Positions 46,410-53,966 of a DNA stretch of 64,000 nt are shown here, piece after piece. A program made the position numbers and the translations under genes. Position 1 is the stretch's first letter; each line of letters starts with the position of its first letter. The stretch spans positions 353,850-417,849 of the forward strand of contig NZ_PYGF01000002.1 of NCBI RefSeq assembly GCF_003014575.1, read 5' to 3'. The notes beneath the pieces were generated by a model. It worked only from the letters and a program-made list of their open reading frames with translations, had not been told where the DNA came from and did no database searches. The stretch comes from Cecembia rubra (lineage in GTDB: Bacteria > Bacteroidota > Bacteroidia > Cytophagales > Cyclobacteriaceae).

Positions 46410-48698
46410 ATGAGAAGTTCAATATTAGTTGTATTGTATTTGATTGTAATGATAGCCTGTAGTCAACCAAATGCAGACAAAGGTTCGGAGGCTTATTATT
46501 TACAAAAAGCTGATTCTATTTTGGCCTTAATGACCCTTGAAGAGAAAATAGGTCAATTAAACTTGCCTGTAGGTGGAGACATCACTACAGGTGAAGCAGG
46601 GAGTTCAGATGTGCTCAATGCCATTAGGGAGGGAAAAGTCGGAGGAATTTTTAATCTCAAATCTGCTGAGAAGATCAAAGAAGCACAAAGGGTTGCTTTT
46701 GAGGAAAGCCGTTTGAAAATCCCATTGCTAATCGGTATGGATGTCATACATGGTTATGAAACCTTATTTCCTATTCCACTGGGCCTTTCCAGTACTTGGG
46801 ATATGGAGCTGATTGAGAAGTCTGCACGTATAGCAGCCCAGGAGGCAAGTGCAGATGGGATCAACTGGACATTTTCACCTATGGTGGATGTTTCGAGGGA
46901 TCCCAGATGGGGAAGGGTATCAGAAGGAAATGGAGAAGATCCATTTTTGGGTGCTGAAATAGCCAAAGCAATGATACGAGGATATCAAGGGGATGATCTA
47001 AGTCTGCAAAATACAATCATGGCATGTGTGAAGCACTTTGCTCTTTATGGCGCACCAGAGGCCGGAAGAGATTATAATACTGTGGATATGAGCAGGCAGC
47101 GCATGTTCAATGAATATTTGCTTCCTTATAAAGTTGCCGTAGAATCAGGTGTTGGTTCTGTGATGACAGCTTTTAATGATGTGGATGGGATTCCTGCTAC
47201 GGGTAACAAATGGCTCATGACGGATCTTTTGAGAGAAAATTGGGGTTTCAATGGATTTGTGGTGACTGATTATACGGCTATCAATGAAATGAGCCCCCAT
47301 GGTTTGGGAGATCTTCAGAAGGTTTCTGCTTTGGCTTTAAATGCAGGTGTGGATATGGATATGGTAGGAGAGGGATTTCTTACTACTCTTGAAAAATCAC
47401 TTAAAGAAGGAATGGTAAGCCAAAATCAAATTGATCAGGCGGTCCGCCGAATATTAATCGCTAAGTTCAAATTAGGGCTTTTCGAAAATCCATTCCGATA
47501 TTCTGATCTGGAAAGGTCAAAAAATGAGATTTTCACCCAATCAAACAGACAGATAGCCAGGGAAATTGCTTCTCAGTCCTTTGTTCTTCTGAAAAACGAT
47601 GGAAATATCCTTCCACTTTCCCAAAAAGGAACCATAGCACTTATAGGCCCGATGGCTGACAACAGGGAAAATATGGCTGGAACTTGGAGTGTGGCGGGAA
47701 AATTTACTGAGTCTGTTTCATTACGAGATGGATTGGAAAAGGCAGTTGACAACCAAATGAATATTCTCTATGCAAGAGGGGCTAATGTGGTAGAAGATCC
47801 GGAATTTGAAGAGAGGGTCAGTATTTTTGGTAAACCTACTTATCGGGATGAAAGACCTGAGGAAGTCATGATTCAGGAAGCGGTGGCAGCAGCCAGAAAA
47901 TCAAACGTGATTATTGCTGCAATGGGTGAAGCTGCAGAAATGAGTGGGGAAGCATCCAGTAGGTCGGATATTGAACTGCCTGCCAACCAAAGAAGATTGT
48001 TACAGGCATTGAAGGCAACAGGAAAACCAATAATATTGGTCTTATTTACTGGCCGACCAATGGCTCTTAAATGGGAGGCTGAAAACATTCCCAGTATCTT
48101 AAATGTTTGGTTTGCGGGATCCGAAGCCGGAGATGCCATTGCAGATGTACTTTTTGGAAAAGTCAATCCTTCTGGAAAACTGACCGCAACATTCCCACAA
48201 AATGTGGGACAAATTCCAATTTTTTATAACCATAAAAATACCGGTAGGCCTCTTCCAGAAGGACAATGGTTTCAAAAATTCAGGTCAAATTATCTTGATG
48301 TTTCCAATGATCCGCTATATCCTTTTGGTTTTGGATTGAGTTATACTGAATTCCAATATGGAGATATTCAATTGAATAAAAAGGAATTAAGAGGAGATGA
48401 AGTCCTTAAGATTTCTGTTGAAGTTAGAAATACCGGCAAATATGACGGAGCAGAGGTGGTACAATTGTATGTGAGAGATAGGGAAGCTTCTGTAACAAGA
48501 CCTGTCAAGGAACTTAAGGGATTTAAAAAAGTATTTTTAAAAACCGGCGAGTCTCAAACTGTGAATTTCGAACTGAAGCAGGATGATTTAAAATTTTACA
48601 ATTATGACCTAGATTTTGTTTTTGAGCCTGGTGAATTTGATATCATGTTGGGAAGTAATTCCCGTGACCTGAATATTTCCAGAGTCAATTGGAATTGA
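46410..48698 (+). CDS. GH3 beta-glucosidase
   Basis: A 762-residue lipoprotein (LYLIVMIACSQP, Cys near 18) of glycoside hydrolase family 3, BglX-like. The (beta/alpha)8 domain has LTLEEKIGQLN, KIPLLIGMDVIHG, FSPMVDVSRDPRWGRVSEG, and the nucleophile Asp287 in GFVVTDYTAINEM. The alpha/beta sandwich has GEAAEMSGEASSRSDIELP, and a C-terminal fibronectin-III-like domain follows (about 665-760). As the last PUL gene it should release glucose from short beta-linked gluco-oligosaccharides produced by the GH144-like enzymes. Confidence 0.93.
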   Translation: MRSSILVVLYLIVMIACSQPNADKGSEAYYLQKADSILALMTLEEKIGQLNLPVGGDITTGEAGSSDVLNAIREGKVGGIFNLKSAEKIKEAQRVAFEESRLKIPLLIGMDVIHGYETLFPIPLGLSSTWDMELIEKSARIAAQEASADGINWTFSPMVDVSRDPRWGRVSEGNGEDPFLGAEIAKAMIRGYQGDDLSLQNTIMACVKHFALYGAPEAGRDYNTVDMSRQRMFNEYLLPYKVAVESGVGSVMTAFNDVDGIPATGNKWLMTDLLRENWGFNGFVVTDYTAINEMSPHGLGDLQKVSALALNAGVDMDMVGEGFLTTLEKSLKEGMVSQNQIDQAVRRILIAKFKLGLFENPFRYSDLERSKNEIFTQSNRQIAREIASQSFVLLKNDGNILPLSQKGTIALIGPMADNRENMAGTWSVAGKFTESVSLRDGLEKAVDNQMNILYARGANVVEDPEFEERVSIFGKPTYRDERPEEVMIQEAVAAARKSNVIIAAMGEAAEMSGEASSRSDIELPANQRRLLQALKATGKPIILVLFTGRPMALKWEAENIPSILNVWFAGSEAGDAIADVLFGKVNPSGKLTATFPQNVGQIPIFYNHKNTGRPLPEGQWFQKFRSNYLDVSNDPLYPFGFGLSYTEFQYGDIQLNKKELRGDEVLKISVEVRNTGKYDGAEVVQLYVRDREASVTRPVKELKGFKKVFLKTGESQTVNFELKQDDLKFYNYDLDFVFEPGEFDIMLGSNSRDLNISRVNWN

Positions 48699-48775
48699 AA
48701 AAATAGAATCTGAAAAAAAGCCATTGTCCAAGTTTTACGGATTAAGTTTTGTATTAAGAATCAGACACTGTGTGG

Positions 48776-48826
48776 CTTGGCGCCTTTATGGCCTTATTCG
48801 TATAATAAAGCCACAAAGACGTCAAG
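48776..48826. repeat. Long imperfect palindrome, REP-like intergenic element
   Basis: Two 23-nt arms (48776-48798 and 48804-48826) pair at 20 of 23 positions, counting a G-T pair, around the loop CGTAT. The arms contain CTTGGCG and GCCACAAAGACG. Words of this kind (CACAAAGACG, TTGGCGTCTTTG) recur in intergenic regions of Bacteroidota, so this may be a dispersed REP-like element. It sits between the convergent GH3 and GH43 genes and may also act as a bidirectional terminator. Confidence 0.6.
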
Positions 48827-48903
48827 TCTCCAAATTCATTCTATTTGAAACCCAATCCAAATTTTGATAGATGTATTGGCTTAGGCTTTTGGTGCAACCT
48901 ATT

Positions 48904-49992
48904 TTATTTCATTGGATTGATAGTAATTATCGTTCCATCATCATTATATCTCAACTCTGTCATTTTGATGTTTCTTAGATGGGTTTCACCGGACAATTCT
49001 GTATCATGGTAGAATAAGTACCATTTTTCTTCAAATTCCACAATGGAATGGTGGTTCGTCCAGCCTTGAACAGGCAATAATACATTGCCTTTGTGGACAA
49101 ATGGGCCATAAGGACTGTCGCTTATGCCATAAGCAATATTATGGGTGTCTCCTGTAGAATAGGAAAGGTAATATTTTCCATTGTATTTGTGTACCCAAGC
49201 ACCCTCGAAAAACCTCCTTTGGTTGTCGCCTGATAAAATTGGATTTCCCTGTTCATCCACTATCAGAGCATCAATTGGTTTTTCAGCTAATTCTAGCATA
49301 TCTCCTGAAAGTTTGGCTACTTTAGGCATTAGGGCAGGCTGATCTGAAGCTGGAATTCCATCTGTTGGTCCTTTTCTTCCCTGTACCAGTTTTCCGTCTT
49401 CAAACCACTGTAGTTGACCACCCCAGATGCCGCCAAAATAAAGGTAGTAGCTTCCATCATCATCTTGGAAAACAGCAGGATCCATACTGTATGACCCTTT
49501 GATTGGAGCGGGCTGTGCCTTAAATGGACCTGCAGGACTATCTGCTACTGCGACCCCGATCCTGAAAATATCTTCTTTGTCTTTAGCCGGGAAATAAAGG
49601 TAGTATTTTCCGTTTTTATGCGCGGCATCAGGAGCCCAAAGCTGCCTACTTGCCCAAGGAATATCTTCTAACTTTAAAACCGGTCCATGATCGATAACTT
49701 CTCCACTAGGTCTTTCCATGGAAAAGACATGGTAATCTTTCATGTCAAAATGCCCTCCCATATCATCTGAAGCAGCACTGGTCTCAATGTCATGGGATGG
49801 GTAAATATAAATTTTACCCTCAAAGATATGGGCCGAAGGATCAGCAGTATATATATGGCTGACCAAAGGAGAATGGCTGAATTTTGAAGCTTCCTCTGCT
49901 GATGTTGCTTGATCATTTTGGGAGGCAGGCTGATCACATGCATTACCTATAAGTAATAAGGCAATGAAAATCTTGTTAATTTTTGTTTTCAT
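48904..49992 (-). CDS. Glycoside hydrolase family 43 lipoprotein
   Basis: A 362-residue lipoprotein from ATG 49992 (ALLLIGNACDQ, Cys at 19); an in-frame upstream start would place 38 residues before the signal peptide and is rejected. The five-bladed beta-propeller has the GH43 catalytic residues: general base Asp51 in TADPSAHIFEG, pKa modulator Asp in YSMDPAVFQDD and acid Glu in FFEGAWVHKYNGKYY. Family members hydrolyse beta-xylosides or alpha-L-arabinosides; subfamily not determined. It is divergent from a sulfatase, suggesting action on a sulfated arabinose- or xylose-containing glycan. Confidence 0.88.
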   Translation of the reverse strand: MKTKINKIFIALLLIGNACDQPASQNDQATSAEEASKFSHSPLVSHIYTADPSAHIFEGKIYIYPSHDIETSAASDDMGGHFDMKDYHVFSMERPSGEVIDHGPVLKLEDIPWASRQLWAPDAAHKNGKYYLYFPAKDKEDIFRIGVAVADSPAGPFKAQPAPIKGSYSMDPAVFQDDDGSYYLYFGGIWGGQLQWFEDGKLVQGRKGPTDGIPASDQPALMPKVAKLSGDMLELAEKPIDALIVDEQGNPILSGDNQRRFFEGAWVHKYNGKYYLSYSTGDTHNIAYGISDSPYGPFVHKGNVLLPVQGWTNHHSIVEFEEKWYLFYHDTELSGETHLRNIKMTELRYNDDGTIITINPMK

Positions 49993-50000
49993 GTAAGATT

Positions 50001-50044
50001 CAATAGGTTTAGGTGGGAACAATAGGTTTCTTAAAACAAAACTA
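50001..50044. promoter_or_regulatory. Divergent promoter region with a direct repeat
   Basis: CAATAGGTTT occurs twice (50001-50010 and 50020-50029), spaced 19 nt start to start, between the GH43 and sulfatase genes. On the minus strand TAGTTTTG (50037-50044) is a perfect -7 box for GH43, which would place both repeats in its leader, consistent with a repressor site. No plus-strand -7 box with full consensus was found for the sulfatase. Confidence 0.45.
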
Positions 50045-50090
50045 CTTATTTTTATTGGATTGCCATAGAAATCAAATAAAGCCCGAAATA

Positions 50091-51746
50091 ATGAATAAAT
50101 TACCAAAACTGATTTTATTTGCCGGTTTACTCTTTTTTCTTTTTGCTTGTCAAAAGGAACCGTATGAACAAATCTCTAAGAGGCCTAATATCATTTTTAT
50201 CATGTCAGATGACCATGCGTACCAGGCCATTTCTGCTTATGATAGTAGGTTGATTCAAACTCCCAATATTGATCGAATTGCAAACATGGGCATGTTGTTT
50301 ACCAATGCCTCAGTGACTAATTCTATCTGTGCTCCATCCAGGGCTACCATACTTACCGGAAAGCATTCTCATATCAATGGAAAAACGGACAACCATTTCC
50401 CTTTTGATACTACCAATGTTACTTTTCCCCAGCTACTGCAGGAGGCAGGATACCAAACCGCCATGTTTGGAAAACTACATTTTGGAAATAACCCAAAGGG
50501 TTTTGACCAATTCAAAATATTACCTGGACAGGGGGTGTATTATAATCCCATATTTATCACCAAAAATGAGGGCACCTATGAGGTGGAAGGTTATGTGACG
50601 GACATTATCACTGATATGACATTGGACTGGCTGGAAAATGAAAGGAAAGCTGATCAGCCATTTTTTCTGGCCTTTTTACACAAAGCCCCCCATAGAGAAT
50701 GGCTGCCTGCTGAAAGGCATATAGAAGAATTTGCCCAGAAGCAATTTCCTGAGCCTGCTACCTTATTTGATGATTATTCAGGAAGAGGATCTGCTACCAA
50801 AGAGGCTGAAATGAATTTGCTTCATCATATGAACTGGTCTGGAGATTCTAAAATTTATCCCGAAGTGATGGATCAATTGGGCATACCTGATGCTTCAGGT
50901 TGGGACAAAGGGGCGTTTAAAAGGGAAGTAGGTAGGATGAATAATCAACAAAGGGCAAATTGGGATAAGGTGTACCAGCCAATCAATGAAGCGTTTATAA
51001 AGTCCTTTCCCAGTATGAGTGAAAAGGATAAAATGCGCTGGAGGTATCAGCGTTATATGCAGGACTATTTAGGTACCATAGCATCCATTGATGAAAATGT
51101 AGGCAGAGTTCTTGACTATTTAGAGGCAAATGGTCTTATGGAAAACACTATTATTGTTTATACTTCCGATCAAGGTTTTTACTTGGGAGAACACGGTTGG
51201 TTTGATAAGCGATTTGTATATGATGAATCGTTTAAGACTCCACTTATGATTGCTTGGCCTGGAAAAGTAAAAGCTGGTACTAAGTCAGATGAACTAGTCC
51301 AAAACCTTGATTTTGCACAGACGTTCTTGGAGGCAGCAGGAATAATTCCTCCTGCCGATATGCAGGGGGAAAGTTTGATGCCTTTATTGACAGGGCAAGC
51401 TGATAAATGGACAAGGGAGGCCGTCTATTACCATTATTATGAATATCCGTCAATCCACATGGTCAAGCGACATTATGCGATTGTAACCAAAAAGTACAAA
51501 TTGATACATTTTTATTATGATGTGGATGAATGGGAATTGTATGATCGGTTAAATGATCCACATGAGCTAAAAAATGTATATCACGAACCTGCTTATAAGG
51601 AAATAAAGAATAAGCTTCATCAAGATTTGGATGCCCTGCGAAAGAAATATGGCGATTCCTCTGAAATCAGTCAAAGATTATTACAGGAATACCTTAATGG
51701 TTTGAAGGCAACAGATCAAAATTTAGCACCTTCTTTTAAAAAATAG
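50091..51746 (+). CDS. Type I (formylglycine) sulfatase lipoprotein
   Basis: A 551-residue sulfatase from ATG 50091 with a lipobox (LLFFLFACQK, Cys20). Metal-binding residues are in NIIFIMSDDHAYQA (Asp40, Asp41). The modified-cysteine motif C-x-P-S-R is CAPSRATILTGK, with Cys80 converted to formylglycine by an anaerobic or FGE-type maturase that is not in the window. Further motifs are FGKLHFG and TSDQGFYLGEHGWFDKRF. The C-terminus has YHYYEYP...RHYAIVT, typical of Bacteroidota polysaccharide sulfatases. Substrate unknown; paired divergently with GH43. Confidence 0.92.
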   Translation: MNKLPKLILFAGLLFFLFACQKEPYEQISKRPNIIFIMSDDHAYQAISAYDSRLIQTPNIDRIANMGMLFTNASVTNSICAPSRATILTGKHSHINGKTDNHFPFDTTNVTFPQLLQEAGYQTAMFGKLHFGNNPKGFDQFKILPGQGVYYNPIFITKNEGTYEVEGYVTDIITDMTLDWLENERKADQPFFLAFLHKAPHREWLPAERHIEEFAQKQFPEPATLFDDYSGRGSATKEAEMNLLHHMNWSGDSKIYPEVMDQLGIPDASGWDKGAFKREVGRMNNQQRANWDKVYQPINEAFIKSFPSMSEKDKMRWRYQRYMQDYLGTIASIDENVGRVLDYLEANGLMENTIIVYTSDQGFYLGEHGWFDKRFVYDESFKTPLMIAWPGKVKAGTKSDELVQNLDFAQTFLEAAGIIPPADMQGESLMPLLTGQADKWTREAVYYHYYEYPSIHMVKRHYAIVTKKYKLIHFYYDVDEWELYDRLNDPHELKNVYHEPAYKEIKNKLHQDLDALRKKYGDSSEISQRLLQEYLNGLKATDQNLAPSFKK

Positions 51747-51955
51747 TTTTTGGATGGAAATTCTGTCAAATGATTGTTGTTTTTTCTGTTTGTTAAGTTA
51801 ATAGCCAATCATATAATTGCTTCTATTTGATCAGGTTAGCGGACCCAATAAATATCGTTCTTATTTAAAAAGATACATTAAGTGGCACAGGTTTTGGTTA
51901 ATATTCTAAACGATTTGGAATGTTGAGCGTTTTATAAAAAGTGACCTACTTTAAA

Positions 51956-52961
51956 ATGATGAAAGGATTTGTTTATAAGATATCGACTCTTTTTGTTTTA
52001 ATTTTTGTAGCTGTTGCCTGTTTGCAAGATGATGTACATGAGGAAAAGGACAATGGTGAAAAAGGAACCTTGGCTGTTATTGATGCTTTTCCCAACCTTT
52101 CTTTTAACCGTCCTTTGGATTTTCAGCATGCAGGGGATGGGAGCAATCGTGTTTTTGTGGTAGAACAGGGAGGGGTAATTTCAGTATTTCCCAATGATAA
52201 AAAAGCGGAAACGAAAAATGTTTTTTTAGATATCAGGTCAAAAGTGAGTAATCAGGGAAATGAAGAAGGACTTTTAGGATTGGCATTTCATCCAGACTTT
52301 AAAAGCAATGGGTACTTCTTTGTAAGTTATTCGGCATTATCACCTAGAAGGACCATTATTTCCAGATTCCAGGTTTCATCTTCCAATCCTAATCAAGCTG
52401 ATATTTCCAGTGAAATGGTAGTTTTGGTTATCGAGCAACCTTTTTCCAATCATAATGGGGGTCAACTTGTATTTGGTCCTGATGGATTCCTTTATATATC
52501 GAGTGGAGATGGGGGTTCAGGCGGAGATCCACAAAACCATGGCCAAAGAAGGGAGACTTTGCTGGGTGCCATTTTAAGAATTGACGTCAATAGAAGTTCA
52601 GACGGGAAAAATTATGGGATACCTATCAATAATCCATTTGCTGGAAATGATGCAGGCCATGCTGAAGAAATTTATGCATATGGGCTAAGGAATCCCTGGA
52701 GGATGAGTTTTGATAGCCATACAGGTGCATTATGGGCTGCAGATGTGGGCCAGGATAGGTATGAGGAAATTAATATCATCAAAAATGGAGGTAATTATGG
52801 TTGGAGGTTCATGGAAGGAATGCACTGTTTTAATCCGGCTCAGGGTTGTAATCAGGAGGGGCTGGAAATGCCGATTTGGGAATACGGCCATTCCAATGGA
52901 GATAGGTCAGTCACCGGAGGTTTTGTTTACAGAGGAGAGGAAGTTGATGAATTAAATGGCT
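51956..52961 (+). pseudogene. PQQ-type glucose/sorbosone dehydrogenase, 3' end lost to prophage insertion
   Basis: A truncated soluble aldose/sorbosone dehydrogenase lipoprotein (FVAVACLQ, Cys near 22; start ATG 51956). The beta-propeller features are intact: EGLLGLAFHPDFKSNG, NHNGGQLVFGPDGFLYISSGDGG, YGLRNPWRMSFD, WAADVGQDRYEEIN and GNYGWRFMEG. Family similarity stops at about residue 335, just after GGFVYRGEEVDELNGL, where the family normally continues with a Y-x-Y-G-D blade. The frame then runs on through phage-end DNA to a stop at 53125, giving a chimeric 389-residue ORF. The missing C-terminal blades should lie beyond the other prophage end. Activity is unlikely. Confidence 0.75.
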
Positions 52962-52978
52962 TGTATTATAATCACCAA

Positions 52979-53029
52979 ATCAAAACGTCTTTAACTTCAA
53001 ATCAAAACGTCCCCTTTTATTTATCAAAA
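52979..53029 (+). repeat. Three 22-bp-periodic direct repeats at the prophage terminus
   Basis: ATCAAAA occurs at 52979-52985, 53001-53007 and 53023-53029, exactly 22 bp apart. The first two copies share a longer 14-mer, CAAATCAAAACGTC (52976-52989, 52998-53011). The first lies 18 nt from the putative terminal TG. Adjacent 22-bp direct repeats near the terminus are the layout of MuA-binding sites at the right end of Mu, so these are candidate transposase-binding sites. Confidence 0.65.
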
Positions 53030-53114
53030 ATGGGAAGATCTCCACTTCTCAAGACAATCGCAGAATCAGTTCCGGATATAATGGTGTGTACAATCTTCCC
53101 GTTTTTCACCTCTG

Positions 53115-53495
53115 TCATTTCTTGACAATTTTTGATATTGATACAAGAATGTCCGCATGTATCTTCCCGTCCTTGTCCTTCAGGGCCTCAAATGGAATGA
53201 AAGCCAATTTAACTTCTTCCTCCTTGTTCCCAATAATATCAATTTCAGCTTCATACTCATGATACCTGGAAGGATCTATCCCTGTCTGATTGTTTTTGGT
53301 GACTGAAAACTTTTGGAACCTATCCTTTTGGTACTGCTCATAACTTTTCTTGATCGGTTCAATAGCCTGAATGTTCTGAAGTAGATCCCATGCCAGTTCC
53401 GCTTCAAGCTTCTCCCTTTTGGATAATTCCCTAAGACCGTTATCAATTCCGATAAGGTCATAAACTGTTAATTTGTTTTTAGATAACTGTGCCAT
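53115..53495 (-). CDS. Small phage protein, DUF1617-like
   Basis: A 126-residue protein, the last phage gene before the terminus. Its layout (LTVYDLIGIDNGLRELSKREKLEAELAWDLLQNIQAIEPIKKSYEQY, shown in part) is a short helical region followed by a charged beta region (EYEAEIDIIGNKEEEVKLAFIPFEALKD). This resembles DUF1617 phage proteins of unknown function, a tentative comparison. It overlaps the preceding gene by 17 nt, so translation is coupled. Confidence 0.65.
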   Translation of the reverse strand: MAQLSKNKLTVYDLIGIDNGLRELSKREKLEAELAWDLLQNIQAIEPIKKSYEQYQKDRFQKFSVTKNNQTGIDPSRYHEYEAEIDIIGNKEEEVKLAFIPFEALKDKDGKIHADILVSISKIVKK

Positions 53496-53772
53496 CTTGG
53501 TAGTTTTCTTTTTCAGTTAAATTATTCAATAAATCACCTACAAAAGATTGTAAAACTGATTCTTCAACCTGGACTGATTCATATACCGTATCAATTGGCT
53601 GACCACCATCACTTAATGATTGTTGTGATGCAAATACCGACATTTCAATCTGAATAATTCTAAATCCGTTGATTGGATTTTGTTCAGGTCTGAAATTATT
53701 AACCCTAAATACCGCGTCCGGATACGTGAATTTATGGTTGTTGCTAGAGTGTGTTTTTTTTAATAAAGACAT
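53479..53772 (-). CDS. Small phage protein, unknown
   Basis: A 97-residue protein with no recognised domain and no signal or TM segment. The middle has a short beta-like stretch (FRIIQIEMSVFASQQSL) and the C-terminus is acidic and helical (VQVEESVLQSFVGDLLNNLTE). It overlaps the following DUF1617-like gene and starts 21 nt after the 51-residue membrane protein gene, so the three form a small terminal operon. Confidence 0.6.
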   Translation of the reverse strand: MSLLKKTHSSNNHKFTYPDAVFRVNNFRPEQNPINGFRIIQIEMSVFASQQSLSDGGQPIDTVYESVQVEESVLQSFVGDLLNNLTEKENYQDGTVI

Positions 53773-53793
53773 CTTTTTTTAAAGGTTAATGGA

Positions 53794-53949
53794 TTAGACA
53801 ATTCTTTCATCCCTATCAGGTTTATCAATAGGATAGTGGTCTTTTTCGCCGCCTCCTTTAGTGGATTTTGTTTTTTTAAATAACCCTTTTAGCAAGTACA
53901 CGAAACCTGTTAAAAGAGCAATTAGGATAATGATTTGCAATGTTGTCAT
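53794..53949 (-). CDS. Single-TM 51-residue phage protein
   Basis: Read directly from sequence: ATG at 53949, stop at 53794-53796. The N-terminus MTTLQIIILIALLTGFVYLL is one TM helix, followed by a basic segment (KGLFKKTKSTKGGG) and a charged tail ending DERIV. It starts 17 nt after the accessory tail protein. Small one-TM proteins between tail and terminal genes are often holins or membrane-bound lysis/regulatory proteins, but no endolysin is adjacent. Confidence 0.6.
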   Translation of the reverse strand: MTTLQIIILIALLTGFVYLLKGLFKKTKSTKGGGEKDHYPIDKPDRDERIV

Positions 53950-53966
53950 ATTATTATGGATTTTGG

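Noticed and set aside
49993-50106. Longer N-terminus for GH43 starting at 50106
   Set aside because: It would place 38 residues before a clear lipoprotein signal peptide and cross its own predicted promoter.
52900-53000. tRNA or integrase attachment site at the prophage junction
   Set aside because: The junction lies inside a protein-coding gene, no tRNA-like sequence is present, and no integrase is encoded near this end.
52976-53029. Repeats at the prophage end as a short CRISPR or iteron array
   Set aside because: Only three copies of a 7-bp core (14 bp shared by two), no spacers of CRISPR length and no cas or rep gene. The position at a phage terminus fits transposase sites better.
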